Assembly: GCF_001620365.2 (NCBI RefSeq)
Contig: NZ_LQMT02000014.1
Location: forward strand, 1-33,449
DNA length: 33,449 bases
Source: Amycolatopsis keratiniphila subsp. keratiniphila
Lineage (GTDB): Bacteria > Actinomycetota > Actinomycetes > Mycobacteriales > Pseudonocardiaceae
Direction: 5' to 3'
In this document: in pieces, positions 1 to 7,929 of the stretch
How positions within the stretch are numbered: the first letter of the stretch is position 1
Layout: every line of letters begins with the position of its first letter
Notes under the pieces: generated by a model
Databases searched by the model: none
Told to the model about the DNA's origin: nothing
Seen by the model: the letters and a program-made list of their open reading frames with translations, nothing else
Made by a program: the position numbers and the translations under genes

Positions 1-131
1 GTTCGTGTCCCGGTCGGCCGCTCGGTTTCCCTGGCGACGAAGAGAACTTTACATGGCCGGAAACCCCCGAAAACAGGGGGGTACCTTAACGACATTCGCG
101 CAGGTCAGAGGCCATAAACGAGCCCGGCCCC

Positions 132-179
132 GGCGATCACGCGGTGATCGCCCCGGGAGACCGCGGATGAACTCCCGGG
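132..179. repeat. Tandem hairpins upstream of the hydrolase gene
   Basis: There are two adjacent perfect inverted repeats. GGCGATCAC (132-140) pairs with GTGATCGCC (144-152) around a 3-nt loop, and CCCGGGAG (152-159) pairs with CTCCCGGG (172-179). A smaller C5/G5 hairpin lies at 64-80. No T-run follows any of them, and bases 1-247 contain no convincing gene start. They could terminate a gene left of the window, form structured RNA, or be operators. Function is not known. Confidence 0.5.
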
Positions 180-187
180 CAAGAACA

Positions 188-215
188 TTGCTCCGAGTAC
201 ATTGCACCGTATTGA
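188..215 (+). promoter_or_regulatory. Candidate promoter for the hydrolase-ydfG pair
   Basis: TTGCTC (188-193) and TATTGA (210-215) are separated by 16 nt and lie about 33 nt before the chosen ATG at 248. This resembles a SigA-type -35/-10 pair. The -35 match is partial and no clear Shine-Dalgarno sequence follows, so the call is tentative. Confidence 0.3.
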
Positions 216-247
216 TCCCGTCGATTGCTCCGATTAGCGTCGGGCTC

Positions 248-1051
248 ATGAGTACTGCGGAACTCGACGGCATCTCCGTCGCTTACGACGACCTCGGCAC
301 CGGGCTGCCCGTCGTCCTCGTCCACGGCCACCCCTTCAACCGTTCGATGTGGCGGCCCCAGGCCGAACGCTTCAGCCGGGAGGGCTACCGGGTCATCACC
401 GCGGACCTACGCGGATACGGCGAGACGACCAAGCCGGCAAAGGACCAGAAGACGGGGCTCGATGTCTTCGCAGCCGACATCGTCCGGCTGGCCGACCACC
501 TCGGTCTCGAACGCTTCGTGCTGGGCGGCCTCTCCATGGGCGGGCAGATCGTCATGGAGTTCCACCGCACCTACCCCGAGCGCGTCGCCGGGCTCTTGCT
601 CGCCGACACGTCTCCCCAAGAAGAGACCGAGGAGGGCAAGCGCGTCCGAAACGAGATGGCGGACCGCGTCCTCGCGGAGGGACTGAACCCTTATGCGGAG
701 GAAGTGCTGACGAAGATGGTCTCCCCGGAGAACGTCCGCACGATGCCGGAAGTGGCGGCGCACGTCCTCGGGATGATGCGCACGACGCCCAAGGAAGGAG
801 CGGCGGCCGCGCTCAGGGGGCGGGCCGAGCGTCCGGACTACCGGGAGAGCCTCACCCGCGTGGAAGTACCGGCCCTGGTCGTGGTCGGGACCGAGGACGA
901 GTTCACGCCGGTCGCGGACGCCGAACTCATGCACGACCTCATCCCCGGCTCCACCCTGGCGGTGATCGAGGGCGCCGCGCACATGCCTAACCTGGAGCGC
1001 GAGGCCGAGTTCAACGACGTGTTCGCACGATTCTTGAAAGAGATTGACTGA
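248..1051 (+). CDS. Alpha/beta-fold hydrolase
   Basis: This 267-residue cytoplasmic protein has the alpha/beta-hydrolase layout. The oxyanion strand VHGHP is at about 25-29, the nucleophile elbow GLSMGG has Ser96, the acid is probably Asp217 in GTEDEF, and the catalytic His is His245 near the C-terminus. The fold and triad are complete, which suggests an esterase, lactonase or related hydrolase, but the substrate cannot be read. The reading frame stays open upstream to base 5. The start at 248 was chosen because family similarity begins at the segment MSTAELDGISVAYDD and the upstream part is non-homologous. Its TGA overlaps the ATG of the next gene by one base, so the two are probably translationally coupled. 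Function is assigned at family level only. Confidence 0.85.
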   Translation: MSTAELDGISVAYDDLGTGLPVVLVHGHPFNRSMWRPQAERFSREGYRVITADLRGYGETTKPAKDQKTGLDVFAADIVRLADHLGLERFVLGGLSMGGQIVMEFHRTYPERVAGLLLADTSPQEETEEGKRVRNEMADRVLAEGLNPYAEEVLTKMVSPENVRTMPEVAAHVLGMMRTTPKEGAAAALRGRAERPDYRESLTRVEVPALVVVGTEDEFTPVADAELMHDLIPGSTLAVIEGAAHMPNLEREAEFNDVFARFLKEID

Positions 1052-1809
1052 TGCCCGAGAAGACCGTTTTCGTGACCGGTGCCAGCGCCGGGTTCGGCGT
1101 CGAGATCGTCCGCCGGTTCGCCGCCGACGGCGCCAAGGTCGTCGCGGCCGCGCGCAGCAAGGACCGGCTCGACAAACTGGCGGACGAACTGGGCGAGAAC
1201 GTCCTCCCCTTCGAGCTCGACGTCCGGGACGCCGACGCGGTGGCCGCGCTCCCCGGCTCGCTGCCCGCCGAGTTCGCCGAGGTCGATCTGCTGGTGAACA
1301 ACGCCGGCCTCGCGAAGGGGCTCGAGCCCGCCCACCGGGCGAAGCTCGACGACTGGGACCAGATGATCGACACGAACATCAAGGGGCTCGCGCACCTCAC
1401 CCGCGCCCTGCTGCCCGGCATGGTCGAGCGCGGCCGCGGGCACGTGATCAACATCGGGTCGGTCGCCGGCAGCTACCCCTACCCCGGTGGCAACGCGTAC
1501 GGCGCGACCAAGGCGTTCGTGCACCAGTTCAGCCTGAACCTGCGCGCGGACCTGCAGGGCACCGGCGTCCGGGTGACCAACGTCGAGCCGGGCCTGGTCG
1601 GCGGCACGGAGTTCTCGGTGGTCCGGTTCGAGGGTGACCAGAGCAAGGCCGACAACGTCTACAAGGGCACGACACCGCTGACGGCCGCCGATGTGGCCGA
1701 GTCCGTCTTCTGGGCGGCTTCGCAGCCGGAGCACGTGAACATCAACGTCATCGAGTTGATGCCGGTGGTGCAGAGCTTCTCCGCGCTTCATATCCACCGA
1801 GAGAGCTGA
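1051..1809 (+). CDS. ydfG: SDR oxidoreductase, YdfG-like 3-hydroxy acid dehydrogenase
   Basis: This is a classical short-chain dehydrogenase of 252 residues. It has the cofactor loop TGASAGFG (9-16), NNAG (83-86), Asn109, and the catalytic Ser137, Tyr150 and Lys154 (YGATK). Segments such as EPGLVGGTEFS and the C-terminal NINVIELMPVVQSF are characteristic of YdfG enzymes. That family reduces or oxidises 3-hydroxy acids such as L-allo-threonine, serine and 3-hydroxypropionate with NADP(H). The ATG at 1051 overlaps the hydrolase stop, so this is the second gene of a two-gene operon. Its last 62 bases overlap the 3' end of the opposing transposase-like gene. The specific substrate in this organism is inferred from similarity only. 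Confidence 0.88.
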   Translation: MPEKTVFVTGASAGFGVEIVRRFAADGAKVVAAARSKDRLDKLADELGENVLPFELDVRDADAVAALPGSLPAEFAEVDLLVNNAGLAKGLEPAHRAKLDDWDQMIDTNIKGLAHLTRALLPGMVERGRGHVINIGSVAGSYPYPGGNAYGATKAFVHQFSLNLRADLQGTGVRVTNVEPGLVGGTEFSVVRFEGDQSKADNVYKGTTPLTAADVAESVFWAASQPEHVNINVIELMPVVQSFSALHIHRES

Positions 1810-3346
1810 GACCGAAGAGGTCGAAGAGCGCCTGCTGTTCCGGGTTCCGCTCGGTCAGCAGGCGCCGCGTCCGCGGGCGGCCGCCGGTGGACGGATACCG
1901 GAGCACCGTCTCCCCTATCCCCGCGAGGCTGTCCATCAGTTCGCGGACCGACAGGTTCATCCCCGCGCGGTCGGCCTCGCGCCGCATGAGGTGGGTGACC
2001 GTGGAGGCGAGCACCGTGACCAGGGTGTGCACCGCGATCCGGTGCGGCGTCCAGTCCCAGCGCGGAGCCGGGCCGGTGACGGCGGGGCCGGTCAGCCAGC
2101 GGAACGTCGAGTCGAGGTGGGTGCGGGCCCGGTACGCGGTGACGACCTCGGACACCGGCCAGTCGTGATCGGTGACCAGCACCTGCTTGCCGAAGAACTC
2201 GTCGTGCAACCGCGACACCGCGGCGTCGTCGACCTTCCAGGTCAGCCGGATCTCCCCCGGCTTCGTCCCGGTCAGTGCGGGTGAGAGCACCCGTTCGACG
2301 CGACGGCCGCGGGTGATCCGGGCGATTTCGGCGTTCACCTGGCCGCGGTCACCCCGGTAGACGCCCGACGCCAGCGCGGCGTCGAGGCCGGCGAGTTCCC
2401 GCGTCGCGGTGCTCAGTTCCTCGCCGAACGCGCGGGCCTGCGCATTGTGCAGGGTCTCCGAATGGGTCAGGATCACGCGCCGGCGCACGCCCGCGACCAC
2501 GGCTCTGGTGTCGAGGGCGGTCAGCCCGGCGAAGCGCTCCGGGTCGACGGGTTTGCGCGCCGACGGCGGTTTCGACAGCAGCTCCGGATGCTCCGAAAGC
2601 GGGAGCGCGCCGACGAAATGCCGCCCGAGGTCCAGTTGCGCCGCTTGGCCCGCGGTGAAGACCAGCGTGACGGGATACAGCGAGCGGAGTCGCTCGGCGA
2701 GCGCGGCGAACGGCGGTGCCTCTTCCCGTGGGTACACGTGCGACGCCAGCGGGATCGCGCCGTCCTTGGTCACCACCAGGCCGAGTCCGGCGAGTTCGCA
2801 GCGGCAGGGATCGGCCGTGGTGAAGGTGGCGAACTGCGGGACGTCGACGGCGAGCGCGGCGTCGCCCGTCCCGAGCCAGGAGAGCACCGCGCCGGCGACG
2901 GCGGTCTCGATCCGGGCGATCCGTTCGGGCGTGAGGCGTTGCAACGCCCGCCGGTGATTCGGAAGGTCGGCCTGGATGAATTCCCGGGCGACGGAGTCTC
3001 GCCACCAGTCGGCTAATCGCGTTTCGGGAGCTGTCGCCCGGTGCAGGACGGCGAGCGCGAGATGCGTCCCGAGGGTGGTCGCGGCGCGCTGGGGTCCGAC
3101 GGCTTCGTCGACCCGGCGTACGAAGTCGAGCCGTCGCAGCGTGGCCCATACCGCCGCGACGTCGCCGAAGGTCCGGTGACGCGCTTCGCCGGGGGCTGAG
3201 ACGTCGCCCTCCATCGCGCGCCCGATCTCCTCGGCGGTCCCGAGGTAGCGCTGCGAAACCACGCGCGGTTCGCCGTCGACCCGCGCGGAGGTGACGAGGT
3301 AGTAGTACGTCCGCCCGCCGACCTTCTTGCCGATCACCGAAGCCAC
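1748..3346 (-). CDS. IS1634/IS4-like transposase-derived protein, probably inactive or domesticated
   Basis: This intact 532-residue protein has the architecture of IS1634-family (DDE) transposases. It has an N-terminal segment with GGRTYYYLV and VVSQRYLG, a central RNase H-like core, and a C-terminal segment resembling the family's terminal Y-R-x(5-6)-E-x(2)-FR motif. By eye, the first acid is kept (Asp168 in VDVPQF). The second, normally in a VADxG-like motif, is Thr231 (VFTAGQ), and the final Glu is Asp412 (THLDSTFR). No flanking terminal inverted repeats or target duplication were found. The start is GTG at 3346, and the C-terminus reads about 20 codons into the end of ydfG. An intact frame with a degenerate triad and no repeats suggests an exapted or fossil transposase. 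Its own promoter candidate lies directly upstream. Confidence 0.75.
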   Translation of the reverse strand: MASVIGKKVGGRTYYYLVTSARVDGEPRVVSQRYLGTAEEIGRAMEGDVSAPGEARHRTFGDVAAVWATLRRLDFVRRVDEAVGPQRAATTLGTHLALAVLHRATAPETRLADWWRDSVAREFIQADLPNHRRALQRLTPERIARIETAVAGAVLSWLGTGDAALAVDVPQFATFTTADPCRCELAGLGLVVTKDGAIPLASHVYPREEAPPFAALAERLRSLYPVTLVFTAGQAAQLDLGRHFVGALPLSEHPELLSKPPSARKPVDPERFAGLTALDTRAVVAGVRRRVILTHSETLHNAQARAFGEELSTATRELAGLDAALASGVYRGDRGQVNAEIARITRGRRVERVLSPALTGTKPGEIRLTWKVDDAAVSRLHDEFFGKQVLVTDHDWPVSEVVTAYRARTHLDSTFRWLTGPAVTGPAPRWDWTPHRIAVHTLVTVLASTVTHLMRREADRAGMNLSVRELMDSLAGIGETVLRYPSTGGRPRTRRLLTERNPEQQALFDLFGLSSLGGYEARRSSAPPASTR

Positions 3347-3353
3347 ACTTTAG

Positions 3354-3382
3354 GTAATACACTCGCACCCGCTGATCGGCAA
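3354..3382 (-). promoter_or_regulatory. Candidate promoter of the transposase-like gene, possibly leaderless
   Basis: On the minus strand, TTGCCG (3377-3382) and TATTAC (3354-3359) are separated by exactly 17 nt. A transcript starting 6-9 nt after the -10 hexamer would begin at or just before the GTG at 3346, giving a leaderless or near-leaderless mRNA. No Shine-Dalgarno sequence precedes that GTG, which agrees. This is a prediction from motifs only. Confidence 0.4.
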
Positions 3383-3419
3383 CCAAGATCGCGCTCTGAC
3401 CTGCGGAAACGGTGACCTT

Positions 3420-3431
3420 ACCCACGTGGGT
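3420..3431. promoter_or_regulatory. 12-bp palindrome ACCCACGTGGGT upstream of fbiC
   Basis: A perfect 12-bp palindrome sits in the 143-bp divergent gap between the transposase-like gene and fbiC, flanked by two copies of GGTGAC (3411-3416 and 3429-3434). Its size and position suit a dimeric repressor or activator site. No regulator can be named. Confidence 0.35.
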
Positions 3432-3489
3432 GACGCGGTGGCGGGTTGCACACTGGCAGGTGGAGCGAGTCCGGCCATAGCGTGCGGGA

Positions 3490-6087
3490 ATGGCATCGGA
3501 TGCAGACGCGAACGCCCCCACCACCTCGGCGATGCGCCGGGCGCTCGCCAGGGCGCGCGACGGGAAGACCCTCGACATCACCGAGGCCTCGATCCTGCTC
3601 CAGGCGCGCGGCGACGACCTCAAGACGCTGTCCGAGCACGCCTCGAGGGTCCGCGACGCCGGGCTCGTCGCGGCGGGCCGCCCCGGCGTGGTCACCTACA
3701 GCCGCTCGGTGTTCATCCCGCTGACCCGGCTGTGCCGGGACCGCTGCGGCTACTGCACCTTCGCGACCGTCCCCGGCCGGGTCGAGTCGCCGTTCCTCTC
3801 CCCCGACGAGGTGCTCGACATCGCCCGCAAGGGTGCCGAGATGGGGGTCAAGGAGGCGCTGTTCACCCTCGGCGACCGCCCGGAGGACCGCTGGAAGGCG
3901 GCGAAGGACTGGCTCGACGCGCACGGCTACGACGACACGCTGTCCTACGTCCGGGCGATGGCGATCCGGGTGCTGGAAGAGACCGGCGTCCTCCCCCACC
4001 TCAACCCCGGCGTGCTGAGCTGGCAGGACTTCCAGCGGCTCAAGCCGGTGTCGGCGTCGATGGGCATGATGCTGGAGACGACGGCGAAGCGGCTGTACAC
4101 CGAGAAGGGCGGCCCGCACTACGGCTCGCCGGACAAGGACCCGGACGTCCGCCTGCGGGTGCTGGAGGACGCCGGCCGCAGTTCGGTGCCGTTCACCACG
4201 GGCATCCTGATCGGCATCGGCGAGAACTTCGAAGAACGCGCCGACTCCCTGTTCGCCATCCGCAAGGTCGCGAAGACCTACGGCGGCATCCAGGAGGTCA
4301 TCGTCCAGAACTTCCGCGCGAAGCCGGACACGAAGATGCGCGCGACCCCGGACGCCGACCTCGAAGAACTCGCCGCGACCATCGCCGTCGCGCGGCTGGT
4401 GCTCGGGCCGCGGATGCGGATCCAGGCACCGCCGAACCTGATCGGCCAGCAGTACGAACTGATGCTGAACGCGGGCATCGACGACTGGGGCGGCGTCTCG
4501 CCGCTGACCCCCGACCACGTGAACCCCGAACGCGCGTGGCCGCAGATCGACGAGCTCAAACGCCGCACCGAGGCGCTCGGGTTCACCGTGCGCGAGCGGC
4601 TGCCGATCTACCCGGAGTACGTCAAGGCGGGCGAGCCGTGGCTGGACCCGCGGATGAACGCGCATCTCGCGCCGCTGACCGACACCGAGACCGGGCTCGC
4701 GATCGAAGAGGCCATCCCGGTGGGCATCCCGTGGCAGGAGCCGGACGGCGGGTGGAAGGAGGCCGGGCGTACCGATCTGCACGTCGAGGTCGACACCGTC
4801 GGGCGGACCGAGGACCGCCGCAGCGACTTCGACTCGGTGTACGGCGACTGGGCCGAGATCAAGGGCAACATCAAGACCGCGCCGCAACGGTTCGACCTCG
4901 ACATCCGGGATGCCTTGCGCAGCGCGGAAAAGAACCCCGCCGGCCTCTCGGACGACGAGGCGCTGGCGCTGTTGCACGCCGATGGGCCGGAGCTCGACGC
5001 CTTCACCAAGATCGCCGACGACCTGCGTCGCGAGGTGAACGGCGACGACGTCACCTTCGTCGTCACGCGGAACATCAACTTCACCAACGTCTGCTACACC
5101 GGCTGCCGGTTCTGCGCGTTCGCCCAGCGGCGCACCGACGCCGACGCGTACACGCTTTCGCTGGAGCAGGTCGGCGACCGGGTCGACGAGGCGTGGGCCG
5201 CGGGCGCGACCGAGATCTGCATGCAGGGCGGCATCCACCCGGATCTGCCGGGTACCGCGTACTTCGATCTCGCGGCGGAGGTGAAACGCCGTCAGCCGGA
5301 CATCCACCTGCACTCGTACTCGCCGATGGAGGTCGTCAACGGCGCTTCGCGGACGAACCTCTCGATCGAAGACTGGCTGGCGCGCGCGAAGGAAGCCGGC
5401 GTCGACTCGCTGCCGGGCACGGCCGCGGAGATCCTCGACGACGACGTGCGCTGGGTGCTGACGAAGGGCAAGCTGCCGACGTCCGAATGGATCAACGTCG
5501 TCACCACCGCGCACAAACTCGGGATCACCACGACGTCGACGATGATGTATGGCCACGTCGACACGCCGGCGCACTGGGTCGGGCATCTGAAGCTGCTGGC
5601 GAAACTGCAGCGGGAAGGCCTGGAGCGCAACGGGCGGCGCGGGTTCAGCGAGTTCGTGCTGCTGCCGTTCATCCACCAGAGTTCGCCGATCTACCTCGCC
5701 GGGCTGGCGAGGGCCGGCACGACGCTGCGAGAGAACCGCGCGGTGCACGCGCTGGCCCGGCTGCTGCTGCACGGGATGATCGACAACATCCAGAGTTCGT
5801 GGGTGAAACTCGGCGAAGAGGGCAGCCGCGCGGTGCTCCAGGGCGGGGTCAACGACATCGGCGGAACGCTGATGGAGGAGACGATCAGCCGGATGGCGGG
5901 TGCGGCGAACGGGTCGTACAAGACGATCAGCGACATGCGCGCGATGGTCGAACCGCTGGGCCGTCCGCTGCGGCAGCGGACCACCGAATACGGCACGCCG
6001 ACCGCGGAGCGGATCGCCGCGGCCCAGGCGTCCGACGGCGTCGCGACCGCGGTGCGCCGTCCGCTGCTGCCGCTTGTCACCAGCTGA
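3490..6087 (+). CDS. fbiC: FO synthase FbiC (fused CofG-CofH), coenzyme F420 biosynthesis
   Basis: FbiC makes 7,8-didemethyl-8-hydroxy-5-deazariboflavin (FO), the deazaflavin core of coenzyme F420, from tyrosine and the flavin-pathway intermediate 5-amino-6-ribitylamino-uracil. The 865-residue protein has two radical-SAM halves. The CofG half carries a CxxxCxxC cluster motif at Cys82, Cys86 and Cys89 (CRDRCGYC), and the CofH half at Cys535, Cys539 and Cys542 (CYTGCRFC). Length and order match actinobacterial FbiC, where the two archaeal proteins are fused. The ATG at 3490 is used; a second in-frame ATG at 3532 is possible because the Shine-Dalgarno is weak. The gene stands alone, followed by a strong hairpin terminator. 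No other F420 gene is in the window, which is usual for fbiC. Confidence 0.97.
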   Translation: MASDADANAPTTSAMRRALARARDGKTLDITEASILLQARGDDLKTLSEHASRVRDAGLVAAGRPGVVTYSRSVFIPLTRLCRDRCGYCTFATVPGRVESPFLSPDEVLDIARKGAEMGVKEALFTLGDRPEDRWKAAKDWLDAHGYDDTLSYVRAMAIRVLEETGVLPHLNPGVLSWQDFQRLKPVSASMGMMLETTAKRLYTEKGGPHYGSPDKDPDVRLRVLEDAGRSSVPFTTGILIGIGENFEERADSLFAIRKVAKTYGGIQEVIVQNFRAKPDTKMRATPDADLEELAATIAVARLVLGPRMRIQAPPNLIGQQYELMLNAGIDDWGGVSPLTPDHVNPERAWPQIDELKRRTEALGFTVRERLPIYPEYVKAGEPWLDPRMNAHLAPLTDTETGLAIEEAIPVGIPWQEPDGGWKEAGRTDLHVEVDTVGRTEDRRSDFDSVYGDWAEIKGNIKTAPQRFDLDIRDALRSAEKNPAGLSDDEALALLHADGPELDAFTKIADDLRREVNGDDVTFVVTRNINFTNVCYTGCRFCAFAQRRTDADAYTLSLEQVGDRVDEAWAAGATEICMQGGIHPDLPGTAYFDLAAEVKRRQPDIHLHSYSPMEVVNGASRTNLSIEDWLARAKEAGVDSLPGTAAEILDDDVRWVLTKGKLPTSEWINVVTTAHKLGITTTSTMMYGHVDTPAHWVGHLKLLAKLQREGLERNGRRGFSEFVLLPFIHQSSPIYLAGLARAGTTLRENRAVHALARLLLHGMIDNIQSSWVKLGEEGSRAVLQGGVNDIGGTLMEETISRMAGAANGSYKTISDMRAMVEPLGRPLRQRTTEYGTPTAERIAAAQASDGVATAVRRPLLPLVTS

Positions 6088-6098
6088 CGAAAAGCCAC

Positions 6099-6132
6099 TG
6101 ACGGCCTCCTGACCCGAGTCAGGAGGCCGTCA
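6099..6132 (+). terminator. Intrinsic-type terminator of fbiC
   Basis: A perfect 15-bp inverted repeat with a 4-nt loop (CCGA at 6114-6117) begins 12 nt after the fbiC stop. There is no U-tract, as is common for high-GC actinobacterial terminators. Confidence 0.75.
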
Positions 6133-6225
6133 CGTTGCGTGTGGCACCGCTCACAAGGCGCGGGGGTCGCGGGCGTTTTCTGTGCTAAACCCGAGAATCA
6201 CTTCCGGGCAGCCGAGAGGACGTCG

Positions 6226-7077
6226 ATGACCGCGAGCGCAGTCCAAGTGGCCGATACCGCCCGCTATCCGCTGTCCGAACCGGGAAGCCCCGCGTGGCGC
6301 GAAATCGTTTCCCGCACCCGTGCCGAACTGCGGGAAACGGGCTGCAGTGTGCTGGCCGACTTCATCCGTCCGGAATTGCGTGACGCCCTTCGCCGCGAAG
6401 GCTCGAAGATCGCTCCGGAGGCGTACGCGAAGGTCGAACGCGTCAACGCCTACAACATCGCCATCGACACTCCGCTGCCGGAAGACCATCCGGGCCGCAC
6501 GATCATGGAACGCGGCAACGCTTTCGTGGCGCGCGACCGGATCCCGGCGACCGCGGTGATCCAGCAGCTGTACTCGAGCCCGGAGTTCCAGCGGTTCGTG
6601 GCCGACTGCTTCGAACTCCCCGAACTGCACGAACTCGCCGATCCGCTGTCCGGGCTGGTGCTCAACGTGATCGAACCGGGCCGCTCGCATCCGTGGCATT
6701 TCGACACCAACGAGTACACGGTCAGCATGCTCACGCAGGAAGCGGTCGATGGCGGAGTCTTCGAATTCTGCCCGAACATCCGCTCCGAAACGGCGGAGAA
6801 CTTCGACGACGTCCGTGCCGTCCTGGCGGGCGAAGGCGATCACCTGATCAGGCGGCTCACTCTCCGTCCCGGTGATCTTCAGCTGTTTCGCGGACGCTTC
6901 GCGCTGCACCGGGTGAGTAGTGTTCGAGGGGCAGTCGCCCGCCATTCCGCGATCTTCGCGTACAGCGAGCGCCCTGGGGTCATCGGCAGTCCGGAACGGA
7001 CGAGACAGCTGTTCGGCCGGGTCCTGCCGGAACACGTCGCTTCCGCGGCGGTCCGGGGCGATCAGCTGCTCGACTAA
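6226..7077 (+). CDS. Fe(II)/2-oxoglutarate-dependent oxygenase, resembling the HalD/BesD amino-acid oxygenase family
   Basis: This soluble 283-residue protein has a double-stranded beta-helix core typical of non-haem iron oxygenases. The proposed iron ligands are His158 and Asp160 (WHFDTN) and His228 (FALHRVSSV), with Arg239 as the likely 2-oxoglutarate anchor. The segments GGVFEF, RPGDLQLFRGRFALHRV and the following AYSERPG look like the family that contains free-amino-acid halogenases such as BesD. The HxD motif here, in place of HxG, predicts hydroxylation rather than halogenation. The ATG at 6226 has a good site (GAGAGGA) five bases upstream. It is the first gene of a three-gene operon with a methyltransferase and a carnitine-type acyltransferase, so its product probably feeds them. 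The substrate is unknown; a free amino acid or small amine is an inference. Confidence 0.82.
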   Translation: MTASAVQVADTARYPLSEPGSPAWREIVSRTRAELRETGCSVLADFIRPELRDALRREGSKIAPEAYAKVERVNAYNIAIDTPLPEDHPGRTIMERGNAFVARDRIPATAVIQQLYSSPEFQRFVADCFELPELHELADPLSGLVLNVIEPGRSHPWHFDTNEYTVSMLTQEAVDGGVFEFCPNIRSETAENFDDVRAVLAGEGDHLIRRLTLRPGDLQLFRGRFALHRVSSVRGAVARHSAIFAYSERPGVIGSPERTRQLFGRVLPEHVASAAVRGDQLLD

Positions 7078-7092
7078 GTCAGGAGCTTGGCC

Positions 7093-7929
7093 GTGCCTTT
7101 GGATTCGACCGGCAAGATCAATTTCGACGACATCTACACCGCGCCCGATCCACGCGCCTTCTTCGGCACCTTGCGTCCGCTGGACTACGACATCCCGCAG
7201 CAGGCGAAGGCCTACTTCGCGAAACTGATCGACGAGTACCGCGCGGAAACCGACGTCAAGGTGCCGACGGTGCTCGACCTCGGCTGCTCGTACGGCGTGA
7301 ACGCGGCACTGCACCGATGCGACACGTCGATGGAACGGCTGTACGACCACTACTCGTCCGCCGCGTCGCTGAGCCGTGACGAACTGATCGCGCGCGATCG
7401 CCGGATGGTCGAGGACGACACAGTGCGCTTCATCGGCCTCGACGCCTCCGCGCCCGCGCTGGACTACGCGCTCGCAGCGGGCTTCATCGACGAAGCGATC
7501 CACGCCGATCTGGAGAACGAAGACCCGACGGACGAACAGCGCGCGTTGCTGTCCGAGGTCGACATCGTCATCTCGACCGGCTGCGTCGGCTACGTCACCG
7601 AGAAGACCCTCGTGCGGATCGCGCGGGAAAACCGGCCTTGGATGGCGCATTTCGTCCTCCGGATGTTCTCCTACGGCCCGGTCGCCGACAGCCTCGGCGA
7701 ACTGGACTACGAGACGGCCGGGGTCGAGGGCGTCTTCCGGCAGCGGAAATTCGCTTCGGCTGAGGAACAGACGCAGATCCTGGACAATCTGTCCGTCGCG
7801 GGCGTCGACCCGCGTGGGCTGGAGGACGGCGGCCGGCTGTACGCGCGGCTGTTCGTCTCCCGCCCGAACGGCGCGGCGGGCGGGCTCGCCTCCGCGCTGA
7901 ACGCCCTTCCCCTTCGAGATCAAGGATGA
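7093..7929 (+). CDS. Class I SAM-dependent methyltransferase-like protein
   Basis: This 278-residue protein carries a Rossmann SAM-binding core. Motif I is VLDLGCSYG (60-68), the acidic end of strand 2 is Asp117 in FIGLDAS, and a motif-IV-like segment STGCVGYV is at 161-168. The start was set at GTG 7093 because AGGAG at 7081-7085 is ideally spaced for it and too close for the TTG at 7087. The gene begins 15 nt after the oxygenase stop and overlaps the acyltransferase by ATGA, so all three are probably co-translated. I cannot tell N-, O- or C-methylation from the sequence. Next to a carnitine-type acyltransferase, N-methylation toward a quaternary amine is an attractive guess. The region beyond about 190 is not assigned to a known subfamily. 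Confidence 0.75.
   Translation: MPLDSTGKINFDDIYTAPDPRAFFGTLRPLDYDIPQQAKAYFAKLIDEYRAETDVKVPTVLDLGCSYGVNAALHRCDTSMERLYDHYSSAASLSRDELIARDRRMVEDDTVRFIGLDASAPALDYALAAGFIDEAIHADLENEDPTDEQRALLSEVDIVISTGCVGYVTEKTLVRIARENRPWMAHFVLRMFSYGPVADSLGELDYETAGVEGVFRQRKFASAEEQTQILDNLSVAGVDPRGLEDGGRLYARLFVSRPNGAAGGLASALNALPLRDQG

Noticed and set aside
5..247. N-terminal extension of the hydrolase from base 5
   Set aside because: Residues are Arg-rich and non-homologous and the region holds hairpins and a promoter-like pair; the hydrolase fold starts at base 248.
1748..3390. A complete insertion sequence around the transposase-like gene
   Set aside because: No terminal inverted repeats or target duplication could be found on either side.
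3418..5772. 784-codon open frame on the minus strand opposite fbiC
   Set aside because: It is an antisense shadow of a certain gene, with Arg/Val/Asp-rich composition typical of mirrored high-GC codons and no domain.
6139..6225. Longer start for the oxygenase at 6139
   Set aside because: It would begin 7 nt after the fbiC terminator; ATG 6226 has a strong ribosome site and matches the family start.
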